The notes under the pieces were generated by a model. That model had not been told where the DNA came from and searched no databases. It was given only the letters and a program-made list of their open reading frames with translations. From Hymenobacter mellowenesis (GTDB taxonomy: Bacteria > Bacteroidota > Bacteroidia > Cytophagales > Hymenobacteraceae): DNA of 64,000 nt. The position numbers and the translations under genes are program-made. How positions within the stretch are numbered: position 1 is the first letter of the stretch; each line of letters begins with the position of its first letter. The stretch covers positions 62,001-126,000 of the forward strand of contig NZ_JAUQSX010000001.1 in assembly GCF_030581005.1 (NCBI RefSeq), written 5' to 3'. Of this stretch, positions 48,204-56,165 are shown in pieces.

Positions 48204-49301
48204 TTATGCGTAGCGCAGCTCGCCCGCGCCCACGCGCAACTTCACGCCACTCTCGGCCGTGAGATGGCCGGCTACCTGCGCATCGTAGCCGCTGGCTTGC
48301 AGCGAAGCCACCACGGCCGCGGCGCTGGCTTCTTCCGTCACGACGAGCATGCCGGTGCCCATGTTCCAGTAAAGGTAGGCCGTTTCGGCATCAATGCCGC
48401 CGATTTCGCAGAGGCGCTGCATGGCGGGCAGGGGTTCGAAAAGATTATCCAGCACCGCGCCGAGGCCGTTTTTGAGCACCCGCGAGAAGTTATCGGCCAC
48501 ACCGCCGCCCGTGATGTGGGCCACGCCATGCAGCGGCAAACCGGCATCGAGCAGGGCCGCCACGCCGGGCGAATAGATGAGCGAAGGCGCGAGCATGGCT
48601 TCGCCCCAGGTAGCGTGCTGGTCGGCATCGGTGCCGTCGTAGGTGGCCTCGTGCCAGTTATCGCCGAATACCTTTTGCAGGGTTTTGCGGGCCAGCGAGT
48701 AGCCGTTGGAACGGAACGAGGGCGAGCGCAGGGCCACCACCACGTGGCCGGCCCGGGCGGTTTTGCCGCTCAGCGGCTGGGCCAGGCTGGGGTGCAGCAC
48801 GCCGATGGCCGTGGAGCACCAGTTGAAGTTCATTTTCGCGCCCGGCCAGCCGCCGATGCGATTGCCCAGCTCCGCGATTTCGCCGCCCGTGATGGCTACT
48901 TGGGCAAAGTTGGCGGCATCGTGCAGGCCGCGCATCATCTGGTCCACCACGTCGTAGTCGAGGTGGTTCACGTCGATGATGTTGGAGAGGTTGGTGGGCA
49001 CGAAACCGGCGGCAATGAGGTCGTCGGCCGTCATGGCAATGAGGTCGTAGCCGAGGGTGTCGTACTTGTTCAGGCGCTCGGCCACTTCAATCTTGGTCCC
49101 GATGCCGTCGGAGCTGATGCCTATCCGCTCCGCGCCGAAGCGAATTTCGTTGGAGAAGCCACCGTCGAGGTCCTGGGCGGGCTCGCCGGGCTTGCCCGCG
49201 CGATTCTGGAAGGTTTTTTTCGACCAGTTGTAGGCGTTGCGCGAGGCGGCATTGCCTTCTTCGATGGAGTAGCCGGCGGGGTTTTCGGTGGTATTGCTCA
49301 T
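48204..49301 (-). CDS. purM: Phosphoribosylformylglycinamidine cyclo-ligase
   Basis: A 365-residue AIR synthase (purine step 5), forming the imidazole ring with ATP. It has SSDGIGTKIEVAERLN, the ADDLIAAGFVPTNL motif, ITGGEIAEL, and HITGGGVADNFSRVL. It is the last biosynthetic gene of the minus-strand purine set. Repeat C6 lies directly before the start codon, so the ribosome-binding region is inside the repeat. Confidence 0.95.
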   Translation of the reverse strand: MSNTTENPAGYSIEEGNAASRNAYNWSKKTFQNRAGKPGEPAQDLDGGFSNEIRFGAERIGISSDGIGTKIEVAERLNKYDTLGYDLIAMTADDLIAAGFVPTNLSNIIDVNHLDYDVVDQMMRGLHDAANFAQVAITGGEIAELGNRIGGWPGAKMNFNWCSTAIGVLHPSLAQPLSGKTARAGHVVVALRSPSFRSNGYSLARKTLQKVFGDNWHEATYDGTDADQHATWGEAMLAPSLIYSPGVAALLDAGLPLHGVAHITGGGVADNFSRVLKNGLGAVLDNLFEPLPAMQRLCEIGGIDAETAYLYWNMGTGMLVVTEEASAAAVVASLQASGYDAQVAGHLTAESGVKLRVGAGELRYA

Positions 49302-49307
49302 GCGGGG

Positions 49308-49346
49308 GGCCTCACCCCCGGCTCCTCTCCGATGGAGAGGGGAGCC
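49308..49346. repeat. Family C half-element, copy 6
   Basis: Only one half of the family C unit: CCTCACCCCCGGCTCCTCTC with an inner hairpin GGCTCCTCTCC / GGAGAGGGGAGCC. It starts seven bases upstream of the purM start codon. Confidence 0.8.
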
Positions 49347-49390
49347 ACGGCGGTGCGGATTGGCTAGTGAAATGGAATTGGGTCGAGGCT

Positions 49391-49741
49391 CTAAATCTCA
49401 ACCATTGTTTGAAGACCTTTTACTGATTTTTCCGGCAGGTAATAACGCTCACCTACTAGTCCAAAATCAATTAATAAACCACCGGGCACCCAGTCCCTGA
49501 TGTAGATTTTGGTGCCGGGAGGCAGCTTAAGAGCGAAGCGCCCATTGACGGTATCAGCGGCTTGATAATATACAGGAGTCACGTGCTTTAACACCACATA
49601 ATGAGGATTTGCCATGCCACGCAAAGCATTTTCTATACTAGGTGGTGATTCCACTGCAACCAGCTTATTAGGCAAAGCGCTTTCCTGCGCATGTGCGCAA
49701 AACGCAAGGCTCAGCCCAATAAGCAGGAATGACAGCTTCAT
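49391..49741 (-). CDS. Small secreted protein
   Basis: A 116-residue exported protein with a signal peptide (LLIGLSLAFCAHA). The mature part has beta-rich stretches (YVVLKHVTPVYYQAADTVNG, GTKIYIRDWVPGGLLIDFGL). No family is recognised. It begins six bases after the purF stop, so it is in the purine transcript, but a role in purine synthesis is unlikely for a secreted protein. Confidence 0.7.
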   Translation of the reverse strand: MKLSFLLIGLSLAFCAHAQESALPNKLVAVESPPSIENALRGMANPHYVVLKHVTPVYYQAADTVNGRFALKLPPGTKIYIRDWVPGGLLIDFGLVGERYYLPEKSVKGLQTMVEI

Positions 49742-49747
49742 AAGTTT

Positions 49748-51250
49748 CTAGTGCTCCGTCGGCTCGGGCGCTTTCGCGCTCACCGACTTCTTGTCCTTCT
49801 TCTTTTTATCGCCGCGGTGGCTGGCGCGCTCCTCCTGGATGTGGCGCAGGTAGTGCGTCACGTCGCCCGTCGGATACTTGCCCGAGAAGCAGGCGAAGCA
49901 GCTGCCGCCGTGGCCGCGCTCCTCCGAGAACAGTTCGTACAAGTCCTGCAAGTCCTGATAAATCACCTTATCGGCCTCGATGTAGCGGCAGATTTCGTCC
50001 TCCGTGTAGTTGGCCGCAATCAGCTCGGTGCTCATGGCCATGTCGATGCCGTAGATGCAGGGCGACACGATGGGCGGCGCGCTCGAAATGAAGTAAACCT
50101 CCGCCGCGCCGGCCTCGCGCAGTAGCCGCACGATGCGGCGCGACGTGGTGCCGCGCACGATGCTGTCGTCGACCACGGCCACCTTTTTGCCTTCTACAAA
50201 TTCACGGATGGGGTTGAGCTTTTTCTTCACCACGTCCTCGCGCCCGGCCTGGGTGGGCACGATGAAGGAACGGCCCATGTGGTTGTTTTTCACCAGCGCC
50301 CGGCGGTACGGCACCCCAATGGCCTCGGCCAAACCGGAAGCCGAGAAGTAGCCCGACGACGGCACATCAATCACCATATCGGGCTTCAAACCGGCATCTA
50401 CCAACTTGCGGGCGATGATTTTGCCCAGCCGCACCCGCTCCCGCGCCACCAGCCGGCCGTGAATGACGGAGTCTTCGCGGGCAAAGTAAATCTGCTCGAA
50501 CACGCAGAAATTCTTGGGCAGCGCGTGCTGGTTTTTGCGGTGCACCTGGTAGTTGTTGTCGATAAAAATGGCCTGGCCGGGGCCCACGTTTTCAATGAAT
50601 TCAAAATCCAGGTAATCGAAGCACGTGCTTTCCGACACGAAGGCATAGACCGGGCCATTCGGCGTTTCGCGCCGCCCCAGCGCCAGCGGCCGAATGCCTA
50701 GCGGGTCGGTAAACGCCAGCAGGCCGTGGCCGGCAATGACGGTGATGGTGGCGTAAGCGCCTTCCACCAGCTCCTGGGTGGTTTCGACGGCATCGAAAAT
50801 ATCCACCACCGAAATGTGGTCCAGGTCTTTCACGCGCAGCTCCGAGGCGAAGGTGTACATGATGAGCTCCAGGTCGTTGGTGGTTTTGGGCAGCACGTGG
50901 TACTTCTCGTGCAAGCGCTTGGCCACGTCGCGGAAGTTGATGACGTTGCCGTTGTGCACCATCGCCAGCCCGAAGGGGTAGCTGGTGGTGAAAGGCTGCG
51001 CCAAGTCGGAGTCATTCGCGCCCTGAGTGGTGTAGCGCACGTGCCCGATGCCGATGTTGCCCTTCAGCTTCTTCACGTGCTTGGGCTTGAAGACGTCGTT
51101 GACGAGGCCCTGGCCCTTGCAGAGGTGAAACGAGTCGTCGAACGTGGCGATACCGGCCGCATCCTGCCCCCGATGCTGGAGGGCGGTGAGGCCAATTATC
51201 ATGTCGCCTACGACGTTATCGGGACCGTGAAAACCTACTATTCCGCACAT
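49748..51250 (-). CDS. purF: Amidophosphoribosyltransferase
   Basis: A 500-residue enzyme for the first committed purine step, transferring glutamine amide nitrogen to PRPP. Catalytic Cys2 starts the Ntn domain (MCGIVGFHG), which also has TALQHRGQDAAG and VRYTTQGAND. The PRTase part shows KKVAVVDDSIVRGTTSRRIV. The last 25 residues are Lys/Glu-rich (RGDKKKKDKKSVSAKAPEP) and extend past the usual end. It is separated from purN by repeat A9. Confidence 0.96.
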   Translation of the reverse strand: MCGIVGFHGPDNVVGDMIIGLTALQHRGQDAAGIATFDDSFHLCKGQGLVNDVFKPKHVKKLKGNIGIGHVRYTTQGANDSDLAQPFTTSYPFGLAMVHNGNVINFRDVAKRLHEKYHVLPKTTNDLELIMYTFASELRVKDLDHISVVDIFDAVETTQELVEGAYATITVIAGHGLLAFTDPLGIRPLALGRRETPNGPVYAFVSESTCFDYLDFEFIENVGPGQAIFIDNNYQVHRKNQHALPKNFCVFEQIYFAREDSVIHGRLVARERVRLGKIIARKLVDAGLKPDMVIDVPSSGYFSASGLAEAIGVPYRRALVKNNHMGRSFIVPTQAGREDVVKKKLNPIREFVEGKKVAVVDDSIVRGTTSRRIVRLLREAGAAEVYFISSAPPIVSPCIYGIDMAMSTELIAANYTEDEICRYIEADKVIYQDLQDLYELFSEERGHGGSCFACFSGKYPTGDVTHYLRHIQEERASHRGDKKKKDKKSVSAKAPEPTEH

Positions 51251-51283
51251 GGGATGGGGTGATTTTAGTGTCTTATAAAAACG

Positions 51284-51376
51284 GTCATGTCGAGCGCAGC
51301 CGAGACATCTCGCTTGCGCCGTTAAACGGTTGAGTTACTCATCCGAGCGAGATGTCTCGGCTGCGCTCGACATGAC
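51284..51376. repeat. Family A repeat, copy 9
   Basis: 30-bp arms GTCATGTCGAGCGCAGCCGA... (51284 onward) and complement ending at 51376. Its right arm and loop are translated as the last residues of PurN, and it supplies the PurN stop codon at 51335. Confidence 0.92.
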
Positions 51377-52024
51377 GTTCTGTTTGCTTTTAATTAATTC
51401 GGCCAGCGTCCGTGCGTACAACTCGTGCTCCACGGCCAAACCGCGCCGCTCAACTTCTTCCAGCGTATCAGCCCCACGCAAATCCACGGTTTGCTGCGCG
51501 AGGATGGGGCCGGTATCGAGGCCTTCGTCAACCAGATGCACGGTGATTTTGGTTTCGGGCAGCTTGTTGTCGAAGGCCCATTCGTAGGCGTGCAAACCCT
51601 GGTGCTGATGAGTGTCGGCCGGATGGATGTTGACGATGCGGCCCGCAAACGGCTGAATAAAGGCCGGCGAGATAATCCGCATGTAGCCCGCCAGCACCAC
51701 CAAATCGGGCTGGTACTGCTGGAGCAGCGCTGCGGCATCAGCATCAAAGGCTTCGCGCTTGCGGCCCTGGCTGGGCAGCGAGGCCACCGGACAGCCCAGG
51801 GCGGCAGCGGCTTCGAGGCCAAAGGCATCGGGCTTGTTGCTGAACACCACCACCACTTCGGCCAGGTTCTTCAGAATGCCGGTTTTGGTGGCTTCCAGCA
51901 GCGCCAGCATGTTGGAGCCCCGGCCCGAGAGCAGGATGGCCAGGCGAGCCCGCCTCCCCTCCGGCCCCTCTCCCGCGGAGAGGGGAGCCAGCCGAAATTG
52001 CTCAAAGGAGTCGAGGAGCTTCAT
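51335..52024 (-). CDS. purN: Phosphoribosylglycinamide formyltransferase
   Basis: A 229-residue folate-dependent GAR transformylase (purine step 3). The core starts at ARLAILLSGRGSNMLALLEA and includes VVLAGYMRIISPAF, IVNIHPADTHQHQG and VDEGLDTGPILAQ; the catalytic Asn-His-Asp set is present, with HPAD in place of the usual HPSLLP loop. The N-terminal 25 residues (APLSAGEGPEGRRA part) are encoded by a family C half-element, and the last 14 (NVMSSAAETSRSDE) by repeat A9. ATG 52024 lies 23 bases after purD. Confidence 0.92.
   Translation of the reverse strand: MKLLDSFEQFRLAPLSAGEGPEGRRARLAILLSGRGSNMLALLEATKTGILKNLAEVVVVFSNKPDAFGLEAAAALGCPVASLPSQGRKREAFDADAAALLQQYQPDLVVLAGYMRIISPAFIQPFAGRIVNIHPADTHQHQGLHAYEWAFDNKLPETKITVHLVDEGLDTGPILAQQTVDLRGADTLEEVERRGLAVEHELYARTLAELIKSKQNVMSSAAETSRSDE
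51952..51989. repeat. Family C half-element inside purN, copy 7
   Basis: CCTCCCCTCCGGCCCCTCTC with the inner hairpin CCCTCTCC / GGAGAGGGG, in frame within the 5' coding part of purN. It matches the half-unit at 49308. Confidence 0.8.
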
Positions 52025-52047
52025 GAGTTTGAGTTGCGCTTCTGGTC

Positions 52048-53340
52048 TCAATTTACAACAGCGGCGGTGAGCACCGGCGCGGGGCGCTGGGCAATGTCGG
52101 GCCGGAAGTATGCGCCCTCAAACGTGACGCGGGCGCAGGCTTCGTAGGCGCGGGCGGTGGCTTCCTCCAAATCATGGCCGTGGGCAGAGAGGACGAGGAC
52201 ACGGCCGCCGTTGGTTACCAACTGGCCGGCCTCGTTCTGCTTGGTGGCCCCGTGGTAAGCCCGCACACCAGCTGGCAGGTTGTCGAGGCCGGTGATGGAA
52301 AAGCCAGTGGGGAACTTGGGAGCCGGGTAGCCGCCCGAGGCCAGCACCACGCCCACGAACGCGCCGGGGCGCTGCTTCACGCCCTGCTGAGCGAGGCTGC
52401 CATTGAGGGCAGCTTCTATCAGCGTGAGCAGGCTGCTGTCCAGCGCGGGCAGCAGGACTTCGGCTTCAGGGTCGCCGAGGCGCACGTTGTATTCCAGCAG
52501 CTTGGGGCCGGTGGGCGTGAGCATGACGCCGAAGTAGAGGAAGCCCCGGAATTCGAACTGCTCGTTTTGCAGGCCGCGCAGGGTGGGGTCCACGATGTCG
52601 CGGCGGATGGCAGCCAGCACGTTGGCATCGGCGAAGGGCACGGGGCAGTAGGCGCCCATGCCGCCGGTGTTGGGCCCCTGGTCGCCGGCCAGCAGCTGCT
52701 TGTGGTCCTGCGAAGTGGCCAGCAGGCGGATGACGTGCCCATCGGTGAGGCCAATGATGCTGATTTCGGGGCCGGTCAGCTTTTCTTCCAGCAGGAAGGA
52801 AAACCAGCCCGAATAGCTCGTTTGCAGGTCATCGAAAGCCGCTTCGGCTTCTTCCGGCGACGAGCACACGTACACGCCTTTACCAGCGGCCAGCCCATCG
52901 TACTTCACCACTACGTGCCCGCCCAGCTCGGCTGCTTTGGCCCGGGCGGCGGCAATGTTGTCGCTCCGAAACGGCCAGGCCTGCGCTGTGGCCACGCCGT
53001 GGCGGCGCATGAATTCCTTGCTCCACACCTTCGAGCTTTCCAGCCGCGCCGCCGAACGGGTTGGGCCAAAAACCTGGATATCGGAACCCGCAAAAAAATC
53101 AGTGATACCGGCCGCCAGCGGCGCCTCCGGCCCCACCACAACCAGCCTGGAATCGTGGGCTTGCGCAAAGGCGCGCACGGCCTCAAAATCCAGCGGGTTC
53201 ACCTCGGGGTGGCTATTGGGGATGCCGGCGTTACCGGGCAGCACGTGCACCGTGGCCCCGTCGCGGGTCAGCTTTTCGGCCAGGGCGTGCTCGCGCGCGC
53301 CGGAACCGAGGAGGAGAAGGGTTTTATTCGATGCGTTCAT
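52048..53340 (-). CDS. purD: Phosphoribosylamine-glycine ligase
   Basis: A 430-residue ATP-grasp enzyme (purine step 2). N-domain LLLLGSGAREHALAEKL, nucleotide-binding VVKYDGLAAGKGVYV, and GFLYFGVMLTPTGPKLLEYN with the metal-binding ExNxRxGDPE (LEYNVRLGDPEAE). It starts at ATG 53340 and is followed by purN at 23 bases. The usual length is 420-430. Confidence 0.96.
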   Translation of the reverse strand: MNASNKTLLLLGSGAREHALAEKLTRDGATVHVLPGNAGIPNSHPEVNPLDFEAVRAFAQAHDSRLVVVGPEAPLAAGITDFFAGSDIQVFGPTRSAARLESSKVWSKEFMRRHGVATAQAWPFRSDNIAAARAKAAELGGHVVVKYDGLAAGKGVYVCSSPEEAEAAFDDLQTSYSGWFSFLLEEKLTGPEISIIGLTDGHVIRLLATSQDHKQLLAGDQGPNTGGMGAYCPVPFADANVLAAIRRDIVDPTLRGLQNEQFEFRGFLYFGVMLTPTGPKLLEYNVRLGDPEAEVLLPALDSSLLTLIEAALNGSLAQQGVKQRPGAFVGVVLASGGYPAPKFPTGFSITGLDNLPAGVRAYHGATKQNEAGQLVTNGGRVLVLSAHGHDLEEATARAYEACARVTFEGAYFRPDIAQRPAPVLTAAVVN

Positions 53341-53358
53341 ACTGGGTAAGACAGGCGC

Positions 53359-53742
53359 TTAGCTAATGTCTTGAATAGAGGCAATGCGCCCGTCGCGAAA
53401 GGTGAAAATGGATTGGCCAGTGAGTTGCAGGATAGTACCCGCTTTCACACCGTTAGGCCAGTCGATAGCGCTAATGGCAAAATACTCAATGCCAACGTCA
53501 GCGCGGTCAGTCCCGAAATGAAAAGACTTAATATGCTGATTCCTTTCCATGAAAAATTCGATTGCCTGGGTTGCTTGTGCTTCGAAAGCCTCTTTCCCAT
53601 CGGTTCGAAGCGTTACGACGCCATCCGTAATATTTTCAAATACTACTTCCGGATGCATGCACGAGAGCATACCAGCCACATCGAATAGATTATATCCTTC
53701 GAGGTAATTTTCGATAAGCTCTCGTGCTTGCGGTTCCGTCAT
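53359..53742 (-). CDS. NTF2/SnoaL-like protein
   Basis: A 127-residue small protein with the SnoaL/NTF2 cone pattern: LIENYLEGYNLFDVAGMLSC, VVFENITDGVVTLRTDGKEA, QLTGQSIFTFRDGRIASI. ATG 53742 is used; it lies eight bases after the purC-purE stop and 18 bases before purD, so it is in the purine transcript. The ligand is unknown. The longer frame to 53973 is inside the upstream gene and ignored. Confidence 0.85.
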   Translation of the reverse strand: MTEPQARELIENYLEGYNLFDVAGMLSCMHPEVVFENITDGVVTLRTDGKEAFEAQATQAIEFFMERNQHIKSFHFGTDRADVGIEYFAISAIDWPNGVKAGTILQLTGQSIFTFRDGRIASIQDIS

Positions 53743-53750
53743 AACAGTTG

Positions 53751-55169
53751 CTAGAGCACCTGCAGCTCTTCGTCGGCGGCTTTCAGCTTGGCTTTGGTGG
53801 CGAGGATGTCCTTGCTCAGCCGCTCGCGCAGACGAGGGATATTCAGGGCGCGGAGGGCGGCTTGGGCGGCGTTGTCGGGGCGCACCACGGTGAGGTTGGG
53901 CGTGCCGCTGGGCATGATGACCGACGAGTTCAGGTTCATGGCCAGCTCGACGTAGTCCTTGTAGGGCGGGCACGAAATTACGGGCACGTTCACGTTGGCC
54001 GCCAGCGCGCCGCCGAGGCCGTTGCTCAGACCGGCTACGGCGATGATGACGCCGGGCTCGATGCTGTTGTTCCAGATTTCGGCCATGCCGGCAATGGCTT
54101 CGCCGTTTTTGTGGGCCGAGGTCACGCGCAGCTGCGTGAAGACGTCGTAGCCCTCCAGTTGCTGGCGAATTTTCTCAGCGTGCTCTTTGTCGGCCGGCGA
54201 GTCCAGCACGATGTTCACCCAGGCATCCTTCATCAGGCCGGCCTGCACGAGGTTGGCCTGCATGCGGGCGCGGGTATCTTGGCGGCCGGTGTGGGGCGCG
54301 TCGGCGGCGCCGGTTTCGGCAGTGGGCAAGGGCTCGCCCACGATGCGCTCGTAGATGTCGAGGTAGCGGCGGCTGGCTTCCTGGGTTACTTTGGGCGTGA
54401 GGGCGCGGGGGTACTGGCCGTCCTTTTTGTTGGCAATGAGCCACTGGCGAACGTACTCCTTATCCATTTGCTCGGCCGTTTCGGGGTTCCGGGCGTAGTC
54501 CTCGGTGCTCCAGAAACGCGACGAGTCGGGCGTGTGCATCTCGTCGATAAGAATCAGCTGGCCGTTCAGCACGCCAAACTCGTACTTGGTATCCACCAGA
54601 ATAATGCCTTTCTCGGCCAGCAGGCGCGAGCCCACGGCAAACAGCATCTGGGCCTTCACGGCCATTTGGTCGTACAGCTCCTTGGTCACCCAGCCTTCGC
54701 TCACCAGGTTTTCAGGGGTGATTTCGCGGTCCGATTCCTCTTTCGTCGTCGGCGTCACGATGGCCTGCGGGAAGGCTTGGTTCTTCGTCAGCCCATCGGG
54801 CACGGTCACGCCCGAGAACGTGCGCTGACCGGCCTGGTAGCCGCGCCACATCGAGCCCGTCAGGTACTGGCGCACCACCATTTCCACCTTGATGGGCTTG
54901 GCCTCCTTCACCAGCATGGCGTTGGCGTCGACGAGTTTGATAACGTGGTTCGGGATGATGTGCGACGTCTTTTCAAACCAGAAGTTCGCTAGGCCGTTCA
55001 GCACCGCGCCTTTGTGCGGAATGGCCGTTTCGAGCACGCTGTCGAACGCCGAGAGGCGGTCCGTCACGATGATGAGGCGGTCGCCGCCGGGCGCGCGGAG
55101 GCTGTCGCGCACTTTGCCGCGGTGAAGCAGCGGGAGCTGAGGAGAAGCGAAGTGGGTGAGGGTGTTCAT
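53751..55169 (-). CDS. PurC-PurE fusion (SAICAR synthase + AIR carboxylase)
   Basis: A 472-residue fusion of two purine enzymes. Residues 1-285 are SAICAR synthase (HRGKVRDSL, VTDRLSAFDSV, VVRQYLTGS, LVDTKYEFG, DEMHTPDSSRFW). A linker (286-314) precedes an AIR carboxylase (315-472) with RVTSAHK (348-354), AVAGLSNGLGG (377-387) and PVISCPP (396-402). These motifs match the class II PurE half of animal PAICS better than the usual bacterial class I form, and the domain order is the same as PAICS. No separate purE or purK is in the window. Confidence 0.9.
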   Translation of the reverse strand: MNTLTHFASPQLPLLHRGKVRDSLRAPGGDRLIIVTDRLSAFDSVLETAIPHKGAVLNGLANFWFEKTSHIIPNHVIKLVDANAMLVKEAKPIKVEMVVRQYLTGSMWRGYQAGQRTFSGVTVPDGLTKNQAFPQAIVTPTTKEESDREITPENLVSEGWVTKELYDQMAVKAQMLFAVGSRLLAEKGIILVDTKYEFGVLNGQLILIDEMHTPDSSRFWSTEDYARNPETAEQMDKEYVRQWLIANKKDGQYPRALTPKVTQEASRRYLDIYERIVGEPLPTAETGAADAPHTGRQDTRARMQANLVQAGLMKDAWVNIVLDSPADKEHAEKIRQQLEGYDVFTQLRVTSAHKNGEAIAGMAEIWNNSIEPGVIIAVAGLSNGLGGALAANVNVPVISCPPYKDYVELAMNLNSSVIMPSGTPNLTVVRPDNAAQAALRALNIPRLRERLSKDILATKAKLKAADEELQVL

Positions 55170-55188
55170 TAGCTACGTTTCTGGGAGG

Positions 55189-56124
55189 CTAGTTTTGGTT
55201 GGCGAGTTGCACAGCCGGAGCCGCAGAAGCACTTTTTTGGGTGATGTGAGCGACAATGTTCTTGAAAATCTGCAGCCCCTCCCCTTCCTCGCTTGCGCCC
55301 GGGTTCTGCCGGCGGCGGCGGGCCCAGTCGGGGTGGTTGTAAGCGGCCAAAAAAGCCTCGGGGTGCGGCATGAGGCCGAAAACCTGGCCGGTGGGGTCGG
55401 TGAGGCCGGCGCAGTTCAGGTCCGCGCCGTTGGGGTTGTGGGGGTATTCGCTGGTGCCGTCGCCGTTGGCGTCGATGTAGCTCAGGCAGTTGAGGCCGGC
55501 TGCTTCGATGGCGGCGCGGGTGGCGTCATTTGGAATAACCAACCGGCCTTCGCCGTGGCGCACGGGCACCTCCAGCTTATCAATGCCTTTGAGGAAGGGC
55601 GTGTTCGAGGCGGGGTTCACGCGGAGCGTTACCCACCGGTCTTCGTAGCGGCCGCTGGCGTTGTGGGTCAGGGTCACTTCGGGGGTCACGTCGCCGCCCA
55701 GGTTGGGCAGCAGGCCCAGCTTCACCAGCACCTGGAAGCCGTTGCAGATGCCGAGCACAAACTTGCCATCGGCGATGAACTGCTTGATGTCGTCGAGCAG
55801 CGTACGGCCGTCGGTGCTGGTTTGGCGGTAGCGCAGCTTGTTGGCCAGCACCACGCCCGAGCCGAGGTCGTCGCCGAAGGAGAAGCCGCCGGGGAAATTC
55901 AGCACGTCGAAATCGTGGATGCTCACCTGCCCGTGCAGCACCTGGTTGAGGTGCACAATGGTGGCGTCCGCGCCAGCCAAGCGGTAGGCGGCGGCAAACT
56001 CTTCTTCGCAGTTGATACCGAAGCCGGTCAGAATCAGCGCCCGCACCGTGCCGGCCGAACCCGAAGCGTCGGCTTGTGCCTCCAATTGAACTTTATGTGC
56101 TCCTTGAGCCGAGTCTTGTACCAT
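55189..56124 (-). CDS. purQ: FGAM synthase glutaminase subunit
   Basis: A 311-residue class I glutamine amidotransferase, giving ammonia to PurL. Catalytic Cys in VLGICNGFQVLVKLG, oxyanion region FPGGFSFGDDLGSG, and late His-Glu in FGLMPHPEAFL. It is longer than Bacillus PurQ and carries insertions like the glutaminase part of large FGAM synthases. ATG 56124 (MVQDSAQ) is chosen over TTG 56145. It follows purL by 41 bases. Confidence 0.94.
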   Translation of the reverse strand: MVQDSAQGAHKVQLEAQADASGSAGTVRALILTGFGINCEEEFAAAYRLAGADATIVHLNQVLHGQVSIHDFDVLNFPGGFSFGDDLGSGVVLANKLRYRQTSTDGRTLLDDIKQFIADGKFVLGICNGFQVLVKLGLLPNLGGDVTPEVTLTHNASGRYEDRWVTLRVNPASNTPFLKGIDKLEVPVRHGEGRLVIPNDATRAAIEAAGLNCLSYIDANGDGTSEYPHNPNGADLNCAGLTDPTGQVFGLMPHPEAFLAAYNHPDWARRRRQNPGASEEGEGLQIFKNIVAHITQKSASAAPAVQLANQN

Positions 56125-56165
56125 TTCAAAAGTCTTTTGGGCCAATGGAAAAGGGTCTTGTGCTT

